Below, in pieces: positions 1-7,113 of a stretch of DNA of 18,430 nt. This DNA is from JACQWR01 sp964614365. GTDB lineage: Bacteria > Desulfobacterota > Syntrophia > Syntrophales > JACQWR01. Position 1 is the first letter of the stretch. Each line of letters opens with the position of its first letter. The stretch is from positions 1-18,430 of the forward strand of contig CAZTLA010000047.1 in assembly GCA_964614365.1 (NCBI GenBank), in the 5' to 3' direction. The translations under genes and the position numbers were made by a program. Below the pieces are notes generated by a model. It had not been told where the DNA came from, ran no database searches, and saw only the letters and a program-made list of their open reading frames with translations.

Positions 1-1061
1 GCTTCGGGGGCGACATCACGCTCGTTTTGCGCCACGCGCCGCGGCGGGACATGAAAAACCTCTTTCCCCACGGATTCCGCCTTCCTGATGGAATCTTCAA
101 GATCGAGCGAGGTCAGACGCCCGGTCTCCGTCAATCCCAATCCCTGGACGAAGCCTACGCCCTTCTCCTCCTGATACTTGCGGATCACCGGGAGGGGGAT
201 CGGGGCGCCGCCGGAGATAAAAAAATGAACGTGGGAGAAATCAGCCTTGCCCCATTCATCGGATTTGGTCATGAGCTGAAACATGACGGGCACGGCGAAG
301 AGGTAGTTGATCTTTTCACGCACGATAAGCTTGATGACCTCCGATGCATTGTAGAAGCTCTTCAAAACCAGAGAACCGCCGGCATAGATCACGGGTATGG
401 CCGAAGCGGCAAGAGCCCCGATATGGAAAAGCGGCGCAACGACGAGGGACTTGTAGGTCTTGTTGATGCCGTATCCAACGAGGGAATGAACGGCTCCGAA
501 CAGGATGTTTCCGTGCGAGAGCATGGCGCCCTTGGGATCGCCGCTCGTACCCGATGTATACATGATAAACAGAGGATCATTGAGCGTGAGCTCAGTTGTC
601 GGAACCGGCTCGCGCACCGGCAGCGGGGACACGAAATCCGTAAGCGACGGATCTTCCTGCAAACGGTCCCCACCATGCCGGAAGTAGCGGGGAATGGGAA
701 CAGCTGCGTCCTTGATCGTTTGGATCTTCTCTGCAAAATCCGATGAATAGATGAGGGCGCGGGGAGAGCAATCCCCAAGAATGTAAATCAACTCCGGCGC
801 CGCAAGATGAAAGTTGACGGGCACCATGATCGCGCCGGTCTTGGCGCAGGCAAAAAATATCTCCAGGAATTCACTGGAATTGAGCATCAGGACGGCGACC
901 CGTTCGCCTTTGACGATTCCTAATTCGCCGAGGGCGTGGGCCATGCGGTTCACGCGCCCGTCGAACTCTGCGTTTGTAAGTTCCCGGCCGTCCTCTTCTT
1001 TCAGGAAAATCCGTTCCGGGTGGAGTAGCGCCCGTTTTGAAATCCACTCGCCGATATTCAT
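1..1061 (-). CDS. Acyl-CoA/acyl-ACP synthetase (AMP-binding, ANL family), 3' part outside the window
   Basis: This is the N-terminal 353 residues of an adenylate-forming ligase that runs off the left edge. Members of the family activate a carboxylic acid with ATP to an acyl-AMP and transfer it to CoA or a carrier-protein thiol. The signature P-loop YTSGTSGDPKG is at residues 168-178, and QGLGLTETG (306-314) is the A5-type motif. The sequence ends before the hinge and the catalytic lysine of the C-terminal subdomain, so integrity cannot be judged. The start ATG (1059-1061) is preceded by GGAGG with a 4-nt spacer. It lies 37 nt downstream of the double ketosynthase gene and is probably its operon partner. 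The substrate cannot be read from sequence; medium- or long-chain fatty acyl is the commonest for this kind of N-terminus. Confidence is high for the family and low for the substrate. Confidence 0.9.
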   Translation of the reverse strand, partial: MNIGEWISKRALLHPERIFLKEEDGRELTNAEFDGRVNRMAHALGELGIVKGERVAVLMLNSSEFLEIFFACAKTGAIMVPVNFHLAAPELIYILGDCSPRALIYSSDFAEKIQTIKDAAVPIPRYFRHGGDRLQEDPSLTDFVSPLPVREPVPTTELTLNDPLFIMYTSGTSGDPKGAMLSHGNILFGAVHSLVGYGINKTYKSLVVAPLFHIGALAASAIPVIYAGGSLVLKSFYNASEVIKLIVREKINYLFAVPVMFQLMTKSDEWGKADFSHVHFFISGGAPIPLPVIRKYQEEKGVGFVQGLGLTETGRLTSLDLEDSIRKAESVGKEVFHVPPRRVAQNERDVAPE

Positions 1062-1098
1062 GCAACCTCCGGAAAACTCTGTTTGCCATGCCTGGCCT

Positions 1099-3651
1099 TT
1101 ATTGAGCCGCCGCCTTGCGCATGACGATGGATACGTTGGTTCCTCCGTAGGAAACGGCGTTGATAAGCCCGTTGCGTACATCCGTCTTTTTTGCCTCACC
1201 GGTTGCGAATCGCAGCGGCGCGATGGGATCGTCGAGTCCCGACAGGGGAGGTATTATGCCTTCCTGAATGGACAATGCCAGGGCCGCCGCCCGAATGCCC
1301 CCGGAAGAAAAGCTTTCTCCCAAGGCGCCTTTGACCGAGGAAATCATCGGCGCCGCCGTCCCTGATCCGAAAAGTCCGAGGTAAGCATCCGCTTCGATGC
1401 CGTCGGGATTTTTACCGCTGTTCGCGGCCGCCTGGATCGTATCGATGTCGCCCGGCGTCAGGCCGGCGGATGTCAGCGCGCGCGTCATGGCAAGAATTAC
1501 GCCTTTCGCGTCGCCGGGCCAGTCGGTTGGTCCGGCGGACGACGAACTCATCCCCCAGCCCGCAAGCTCGCAGTAGGGAAGAACTCCCCTTCTTTGCGCA
1601 CGCTCCAGCGATTCAAGGCAGATGATCCCGCAGCCTTCCCCGGCAATGGGACCGTTGCGCCGAATATCAAACGGGCGCGCGCCTTCTTCCTTCCCGTCAA
1701 CCGGGGATACCGCCTTAAATCTCACCAGCGTTTCAAAGAAGAACTCCGAAAGAATATCGGCCCCTCCCGTCAGGATGACGTCGGCGACGCCCCGTTGGAT
1801 TTCCATAGCCGCATAGGCAATGGCGGTCTCCCCCGAAGCGGCATGATGATTGACCGTGGTATTGACCCCCCGGAACCCCAGCTCGATGGCTGCATGACCC
1901 GCAGGCGCGTTCATGACTGAATTGGGGACCATGATCGGATTAATCAATCCCGGGCCATCGGTGAAGAGGATGCGCGCGCAATGGATTTTGACATCCGTCG
2001 GTCCGAAGGCCGTCCCCAGGATGGCGCCGATGCGGTCCCGATTTTCGGCGTTGACGGCGATCCGGGCATCTTCCAGGGCCATCCGGGCCGACGCGACAAC
2101 CATCTGGGAGAGCCGATCCATCTTCCGCAAATTCTTCAGGGAGATAAAATCCCTCGCGGAAAAGTTCCTGATCTCCGCACCCCGATGGGAGGCAAAGCGG
2201 GAGGTGTCGAAGGCGGCGATTTCTCTGATGCCGGAGTCACCTCGGAAGAGAGCCTCCGCAAAGGACTCTTTCCCGATGCCGAGAGGCGTCACCAGTCCGA
2301 TTCCGGTCACAACGACCCGTCTTAAGTCATTGCCGCGAAGGCGTGAATCCGGAACCGGACCGGATGCCGGATCAAGTGCGGCAGGACATTTTACCCGTTT
2401 CGTTGCCGGAGCGCTAATATCTTTTTCCCGGTATCGTCCGAAGAGTATGCTGGTATTGTTCCCGCCGAAGGCGAAGGAATTGGAAAGGACGACATTCAGC
2501 GCCGCCCGGCGCGCGCCCTCGGTCACGTAATCAAGATCGCATTCCGGATCGGGTTCGCGGTGGTTTATCGTGGGCGGAATGAAGCCGTGCCGGAGGGCCA
2601 GGATGGAGACGATCGCCTCCAGAGCGCCGGAGGCCCCCAGCGTGTGGCCCGTCATGGACTTGGTCGAACTGACCGGTATTTGGCGCGCGCGGATTCCAAA
2701 GACCTCTTTGACGGCTTTGGTCTCCATGGCGTCGTTGGCTGCCGTGGCGGTTCCGTGCGCATTGATGTAATCTACGGCATCGGGAGAAATGCCGGCGTCC
2801 GCCAAAGCTGCGCGTATGGAGCGCACTGCTCCGGACGCTTCCACATCGGGCGCCGTCATGTGATAGGCGTCGCAGGTCACGCCGTATCCCAGTATTTCGC
2901 CGTAGATTCGTGCGCCTCTCTCACGAGCGTGAGTCAGGGATTCGAGGATCAGGATCGCCGCCGCCTCGCCCAGGGAGAGTCCCCGGCGGGTTTTGTCGAA
3001 AGGTTTACAATAATCGGGGTCAACAGCCTGAAGCGCATTGAATGTGGCGTAGGTGGTTTGGCACAGGGGCTCTACGCCGCCGGCAATGACCAGAGCGGCG
3101 TCTCCGCGTTCGATTAAATCCCGCGCAAAACCGATGGCCGTCGCCGAAGACGAACAGGCCGTCATGAAGGTTGTCTTCGGTCCCCTGAGACCGAGATGAG
3201 CGGTGATGCAATCCGCCGAGGCAGCAGGGCAGAGACCGGCAAGCTTTGAAAAGCGGGCGCGCCGCCCTTGCATCCGGAGATAGTCCCGGTAGAACTGTTC
3301 CGCCTCGAGTTTGCCCCCCGAACCGACACCGATCACCACGCCCATGTCCTTACGGACAGCTTCCGGCAGCGGAAAAAGACGTGCATCCGCCAATGCCTCG
3401 ACGGTTGCGGCGAAGCACAGTAAATCGGCCCTGGACATGCGTTTCAAGGAAAACTGCGGCGGTATCATCTCCCGTGGATTGAAGTTCCTTACCTCGGCCC
3501 CGTTGTGCGTCCGGAAGCTTGCCGTATCAAACAGGGTTATTGGTCCGATGCCGCAAAGGCCGTCGTTCAGTGCCCGGACAAAATCCGCCGTGTTTTTTGC
3601 CAGCGCATTGACCGTGCCCAGTCCGGTAACGACAACCCTTTCCTTGCTCAT
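1099..3651 (-). CDS. Tandem beta-ketoacyl synthase: active KS fused to a catalytically dead, CLF-like KS
   Basis: An 850-residue protein with two FabF/KAS II-like thiolase-fold units, about twice the family's usual length. Unit 1 (about 3-408) has nucleophile Cys166 in TACSSS, His299 in NAHGTAT and His336 in KSMTGHTLGASG, plus AFGGNN near 394-399, so it should be a competent condensing enzyme. Unit 2 (about 444-846) aligns closely, but Cys, His and His are replaced by Ala604, Ala742 and Glu779. That resembles the non-catalytic chain-length-factor partner of type II polyketide synthases, although those usually carry Gln at the Cys position. Residues 422-442 form a linker that is a translated dispersed repeat. 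The ATG follows the tctA stop by 1 nt, with GAGGTG as ribosome site, which suggests translational coupling. No carrier protein, ketoreductase or dehydratase is seen in the window. The family is certain; the product is unknown. Confidence 0.93.
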   Translation of the reverse strand: MSKERVVVTGLGTVNALAKNTADFVRALNDGLCGIGPITLFDTASFRTHNGAEVRNFNPREMIPPQFSLKRMSRADLLCFAATVEALADARLFPLPEAVRKDMGVVIGVGSGGKLEAEQFYRDYLRMQGRRARFSKLAGLCPAASADCITAHLGLRGPKTTFMTACSSSATAIGFARDLIERGDAALVIAGGVEPLCQTTYATFNALQAVDPDYCKPFDKTRRGLSLGEAAAILILESLTHARERGARIYGEILGYGVTCDAYHMTAPDVEASGAVRSIRAALADAGISPDAVDYINAHGTATAANDAMETKAVKEVFGIRARQIPVSSTKSMTGHTLGASGALEAIVSILALRHGFIPPTINHREPDPECDLDYVTEGARRAALNVVLSNSFAFGGNNTSILFGRYREKDISAPATKRVKCPAALDPASGPVPDSRLRGNDLRRVVVTGIGLVTPLGIGKESFAEALFRGDSGIREIAAFDTSRFASHRGAEIRNFSARDFISLKNLRKMDRLSQMVVASARMALEDARIAVNAENRDRIGAILGTAFGPTDVKIHCARILFTDGPGLINPIMVPNSVMNAPAGHAAIELGFRGVNTTVNHHAASGETAIAYAAMEIQRGVADVILTGGADILSEFFFETLVRFKAVSPVDGKEEGARPFDIRRNGPIAGEGCGIICLESLERAQRRGVLPYCELAGWGMSSSSAGPTDWPGDAKGVILAMTRALTSAGLTPGDIDTIQAAANSGKNPDGIEADAYLGLFGSGTAAPMISSVKGALGESFSSGGIRAAALALSIQEGIIPPLSGLDDPIAPLRFATGEAKKTDVRNGLINAVSYGGTNVSIVMRKAAAQ
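2326..2387. repeat. Dispersed palindromic repeat lying inside the ketosynthase gene
   Basis: The 62-nt segment has imperfect terminal inverted repeats, gtcattgccgc at 2326-2336 and gcggcaggac at 2378-2387. An inner ccgg-rich core and the phrase ggatgccggatcaagt match my memory of a widespread proteobacterial intergenic repeat, whose translation typically reads DSRFRGND. Here the minus-strand reading frame passes through it and gives PDSRLRGND as the end of the inter-domain linker. The identification is from recall; other copies elsewhere in this genome cannot be checked here. Confidence 0.65.
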
Positions 3652-3652
3652 G

Positions 3653-5134
3653 TCACACCTCTTTTTTCCTAAACGACCGGCACATGAATATCACGAGAAC
3701 GACGGCGACCATCAGAGCCCCCAGGGCAATAGGCCTTGTAAAGAAGATGGAGAAGCTGCCCTTGGACATCAACAACGACCGCCTGAGGTTTACTTCAAAC
3801 ATCGGACCGAGGACAAAGGCCATGACAAGGGGGGCGCCTTCATAACCGGTCTTTCTGAATAGATAACCGAGAATGCCGAAAATGATCATCACGCCGATAT
3901 CGAATACGTTGTTATTTATGCAATAGGCCCCCACCAGGCAGAAAAGGAGGATAAGGGGGTAGAGTATTTTATCCGGAATCCTGAGCACCTGTACCCACAG
4001 CGGTATCAAGGGCAGGTTCAAGATCAACAGCGCTGCATTGCCGATATACATGCTGCCGACCAGACCCCAGAATACCTCAGGGTGTTCCTTGATCAGGAGC
4101 GGCCCCGGCAAGACGCCATGCACCAGAAAAGCCCCCAGGAGAATAGCCAGCACGACATTAGGGGGGATGCCGAGGGTGAGAAGCGGGATAAAAGATGTCG
4201 AGGCGGCGGCGTTATTTGCCGATTCCGGCGAAGCCACTCCTTCAATCGCCCCCTTCCCGAATCGCTCCGGATTTTTTGCCGCCGCTTTTTCCACGCCATA
4301 GGCAATGAATGAGGCGATAACCGGTCCTCCACCAGGTAGAATTCCCATGAAGAATCCGACCAAAGTCCCTCTGATAATTGCCCATTTTGCTTGCAGCCAG
4401 TCCCGTCGGGTGGGTAATATATTTTTAATATTTACCTTTAACTTTTTTTCGGTGACGACGGTTTCAAGATTGTTAAATACCTCCGCCACGCCAAAGAGAC
4501 CCATGGCGAGCGGGGCGACTCCAATACCCTCGAAAAGATTCAAAATGCCGAAGGTCATTCTCTGTTGCGAGGTAACGGGATCGAGACCGACGTTGCTCAG
4601 GACCAGGCCGAACAGCGCCATAATAACGGCCTTGAGAATGGAGCCGCGGGACAGGAACGTGATGAAGGTGAATGCGAGGACGATAATGGCAAAATACTCG
4701 GGGGGGCCGAATTTCAGCGCAATAGTCGCAAGGGGATCGGCGATAAGCTGCAAACCGATCAATCCTACGGTGCCTGCAAAAAAAGAACCGAACGCGGCAA
4801 TGCCCAGGGCCGGACCGGCGCGTCCCTGGCGGGCCATCTGGTAACCATCGAGGCAGGTTACCACGGAAGCGGTCTCTCCCGGCACATTAACCAGGATAGA
4901 CGTTGTTGATCCGCCATACATCACGCCGTAATAGATTCCCGCGAGCATGATAATCGCCCCCGCGGGCTCCATTGGGAAGGTCAGGGGCAGAAGAATGGAA
5001 ATGGCCCCCACCGGGCCGATTCCCGGAAGGACGCCCACGAACGTTCCCAGCAAACAACCGACGAAAACGAGAAAGATATTTCCCGGTTGGAGGGCTATGG
5101 AAAACCCGTAGAACAAATCGTGTAACGTATCCAA
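3653..5134 (-). CDS. tctA: Tripartite tricarboxylate transporter, large permease subunit TctA
   Basis: A 493-residue polytopic membrane protein, the large permease of a TTT system that imports carboxylates captured by a periplasmic TctC protein, using an ion gradient. The family hallmarks are visible: GVLPGIGP at 34-41, YGGSTTSILVNVPGE at 73-87, a second GILPGGGP at 264-271 marking the internal two-fold repeat, and SPESANNAA at 302-310. Its length is normal for the family. The start is TTG (5132-5134), with GGAG 5-6 nt upstream; no in-frame ATG gives a better N-terminus. It follows tctB by 21 nt, and the next gene, the double ketosynthase, starts 1 nt after its TGA. The substrate is unknown; family members carry citrate, other di- and tricarboxylates or aromatic acids. 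Confidence 0.96.
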   Translation of the reverse strand: MDTLHDLFYGFSIALQPGNIFLVFVGCLLGTFVGVLPGIGPVGAISILLPLTFPMEPAGAIIMLAGIYYGVMYGGSTTSILVNVPGETASVVTCLDGYQMARQGRAGPALGIAAFGSFFAGTVGLIGLQLIADPLATIALKFGPPEYFAIIVLAFTFITFLSRGSILKAVIMALFGLVLSNVGLDPVTSQQRMTFGILNLFEGIGVAPLAMGLFGVAEVFNNLETVVTEKKLKVNIKNILPTRRDWLQAKWAIIRGTLVGFFMGILPGGGPVIASFIAYGVEKAAAKNPERFGKGAIEGVASPESANNAAASTSFIPLLTLGIPPNVVLAILLGAFLVHGVLPGPLLIKEHPEVFWGLVGSMYIGNAALLILNLPLIPLWVQVLRIPDKILYPLILLFCLVGAYCINNNVFDIGVMIIFGILGYLFRKTGYEGAPLVMAFVLGPMFEVNLRRSLLMSKGSFSIFFTRPIALGALMVAVVLVIFMCRSFRKKEV

Positions 5135-5155
5135 GAGTCTCCACTCCGAAGATGA

Positions 5156-5611
5156 TCAAAAGCCGAGAATGCCACGGGGAAGAGGCGTTTTTAAAAAATA
5201 GCCGAACAGGCAATAGCTGAACAAAACGGTGACCAGGGCGCTGAGGATAATTGCCCACGGTTTCATTTTCCCCAGGCTGAACATAACAAGCATCAACCCA
5301 AAAGTGGCAAAAACATATCCAAGCATCCGCAGCGTCAGGCAGTAAGCGATCAGGGCGGCAATCACGATGATATTCTTCCCCCAATTCCGTCCCTTCCATA
5401 CGTCTGCCGGCCGTGCAGCCCGGTATTTTTTCAGAAATCCGGTCCCGAACAGGACAGCGGCAGCGATTGCCAAGAGGATGCTTGTCCCGAAGAGGATGAA
5501 ACCGGAACCGGGATTGCGCAATGTTCCGATCCCCAGGCGCACAGAGGTGATGCCGACGAAAACCGAGATAACAAGCCAAACAACGCAACTGATGCGGTTC
5601 CCTTTATCCAT
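5156..5611 (-). CDS. tctB: Tripartite tricarboxylate transporter, small membrane subunit TctB
   Basis: A 151-residue protein with about four hydrophobic segments (roughly 8-27, 36-57, 81-101 and 106-136). Early in the chain it has the typical TctB pattern of a glycine- and proline-rich turn (LRNPGSGF) before the second helix. The family has low sequence conservation, so the call rests on length, topology and position between tctC and tctA. It is the small membrane partner of TctA. The intergenic distances are 51 nt to tctC and 21 nt to tctA, consistent with one transcript in the usual C-B-A order. Confidence 0.9.
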   Translation of the reverse strand: MDKGNRISCVVWLVISVFVGITSVRLGIGTLRNPGSGFILFGTSILLAIAAAVLFGTGFLKKYRAARPADVWKGRNWGKNIIVIAALIAYCLTLRMLGYVFATFGLMLVMFSLGKMKPWAIILSALVTVLFSYCLFGYFLKTPLPRGILGF

Positions 5612-5662
5612 GTCCCCGTCCGACGCTCCGGCCTTTCACATCCGGATAAAACGCAAGTCTTA

Positions 5663-6664
5663 TTATGGCTGTGTAGCCGCTTCCTTGATGAGGCCGGTTG
5701 CGGTCAAATGTCTGTTGATGGCAGTCCAGTTGTTTCTTAAGAACTCTTCCAATTTTTTGCCGTCGTAGGACAGGGGAATCAGATCCAACTTCTCCATGGT
5801 TTCCCGGTACTCCTTGTCCTGCGTTGCCTGGGCGAAGGCCTTTTCCAGTTTTTCCCCGATTGCCGGGGGCAGGTTGGTCGGGACGACGATGGAATAAACC
5901 GCGTCGTTGACGAAGTCGTATCCAAGTTCTTTTAAGGTGGGGACGCCCGCGAATTGCGGCGATCGTTTTTCATTCATGGTTGCGAGTAACCGGGTTTGAC
6001 CGGCTTTCAGCGAAGGGATGAATTCGGCGGTGAGCGAGGCAAAATCCACATGTCCCCCCAGGAGGGCCGTAAGCGCTTCGCTGCCGCCCTTATAGGGCAC
6101 ATGAATCATTTGAATTTTGTCCTTGACCGCTATTTCTTCAACGGCGGCATGGGTTGTACTGCCCACGCCCGTTGTCGCATATTTGATATCCCCGGTATGC
6201 TTGCCGGCATCGTTAACCAAATCCTTCAGGGTTTTCCAGGGGGCATCGGTTTTTACCACGATCGCCAATTGAGGGGAGGCATACCCTATGATCGGTTTGA
6301 AGTCTTTTAATGGTCTGAAGGGAACTTTCTGCATCTGGGGAACGCGGATCAAAACCGAACTGGGGGTTGCACAGAGGGTGTAACCATCGGGATTTTGGGC
6401 GAGCATGGCCGCCAGTGCCACGGTTCCGGTGCCGCCGGGTTTGTTCTCAATGACGACCGGCCGGCCTATGACTTTTTTGACTGCATTTGCCAGGGCCCTG
6501 GCGCTCAGATCCATACTCCCGCCGGGTGTAAATCCGACCAGAAGGGTAAGAGGCCTTTCCGGGTATGCGGCGGCAATTGCCTGGCTTCCCCCGGGGACAT
6601 AAATGGTCATTGATACAACGACTGCGCTTGCCGCTACCGACCATGTTCCTTTTTTCATTACCAT
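5663..6664 (-). CDS. tctC: Tripartite tricarboxylate transporter, periplasmic solute-binding protein TctC (Bug family)
   Basis: A 333-residue exported binding protein that captures a carboxylate and delivers it to TctAB. A signal peptide covers about residues 1-32 (Lys-Lys, hydrophobic stretch, then small residues ending AIAA). The mature start PERPLTLLVGF is typical of Bug receptors. PGGSMDLSAR near 47-56 carries the conserved aspartate of the ligand pocket, and ENKPGGTG lies at 73-80. I chose ATG 6662-6664 because GGAGG lies 8 nt upstream; a longer frame to 6712 exists, but its extra 16 residues would precede the signal peptide. It is the first gene of the leftward operon. I saw no convincing promoter in 6665-6880. 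Confidence 0.96.
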   Translation of the reverse strand: MVMKKGTWSVAASAVVVSMTIYVPGGSQAIAAAYPERPLTLLVGFTPGGSMDLSARALANAVKKVIGRPVVIENKPGGTGTVALAAMLAQNPDGYTLCATPSSVLIRVPQMQKVPFRPLKDFKPIIGYASPQLAIVVKTDAPWKTLKDLVNDAGKHTGDIKYATTGVGSTTHAAVEEIAVKDKIQMIHVPYKGGSEALTALLGGHVDFASLTAEFIPSLKAGQTRLLATMNEKRSPQFAGVPTLKELGYDFVNDAVYSIVVPTNLPPAIGEKLEKAFAQATQDKEYRETMEKLDLIPLSYDGKKLEEFLRNNWTAINRHLTATGLIKEAATQP

Positions 6665-6880
6665 ACTCGATTCCTCCGGTGCATCGCTCAATAGGAAAGA
6701 ATTCCCCTGCAAGAGACCGACTTACCGCTGCCGTTTCTATCACATTCCCGGTTAAAGTTCTGCCATTTTTTATCAAAAGAAAAACGGAAGGGGATGGAGC
6801 GGGCAAGGGCGCTTACGTTTTCGTCGGGAGGCGCAGTGGGCATGATAGGGGGTATGCGCACAGGGTCGGAGAGGAATGCA

Positions 6881-6957
6881 TGGTGGGCGATGTGGGATTC
6901 GAACCCACGGCCTCTGGTTCCGGAGACCAACGCTCTATCCATCTGAGCTAATCGCCC
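6881..6957 (-). tRNA. tRNA-Arg (anticodon CCG)
   Basis: A complete 77-nt cloverleaf on the minus strand. The acceptor stem GGGCGAT pairs with ATCGCCC, the D stem is GCTC/GAGC, and the anticodon loop CTCCGGA has CCG at positions 34-36, so it reads CGG arginine codons. The T arm is GTGGG-TTCGAAT-CCCAC. The discriminator is A, and the 3' CCA is encoded (6881-6883). Confidence 0.96.
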
Positions 6958-7013
6958 ATACAGTTACTGAGTAACCTCGTCTTCACGGGGGCATGGCCGT
7001 TTTTTGCGTGTGT

Positions 7014-7042
7014 TTCATACTATGTATTGTCCAGGTAATCAA
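7014..7042 (-). promoter_or_regulatory. Candidate sigma70 promoter for tRNA-Arg
   Basis: On the minus strand, a -35-like TTGATT (7037-7042) and a -10-like TATGAA (7014-7019) are separated by 17 nt. They would start transcription about 50 nt before the tRNA. The boxes are imperfect but well placed. A 13-nt palindrome, gttactgagtaac, sits between promoter and tRNA at 6963-6975. Confidence 0.45.
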
Positions 7043-7064
7043 TGTTTTTATTAACACATCATGG

Positions 7065-7093
7065 TTGAACATGCGAAACAAATCTGGTAGATT
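7065..7093 (+). promoter_or_regulatory. Candidate sigma70 promoter for the amidase gene
   Basis: TTGAAC (7065-7070) and TAGATT (7088-7093) are 17 nt apart, about 20 nt before the amidase ATG. The -35 is close to consensus and the -10 moderate. It would give a short leader holding only the G-rich ribosome site. Confidence 0.45.
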
Positions 7094-7113
7094 GCAGCAC
7101 ATTAGGGGGGGGC

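Noticed and set aside
1594..3117. Several long plus-strand frames opposite the double ketosynthase gene
   Set aside because: They are high-GC shadows of a clearly conserved minus-strand gene and show no domain of their own.
6565..6951. Open frame ending with a VGDVGFEPTAS-like sequence across the tRNA
   Set aside because: This is the familiar false translation of the antisense strand of a tRNA gene. It has no ribosome site or family resemblance.
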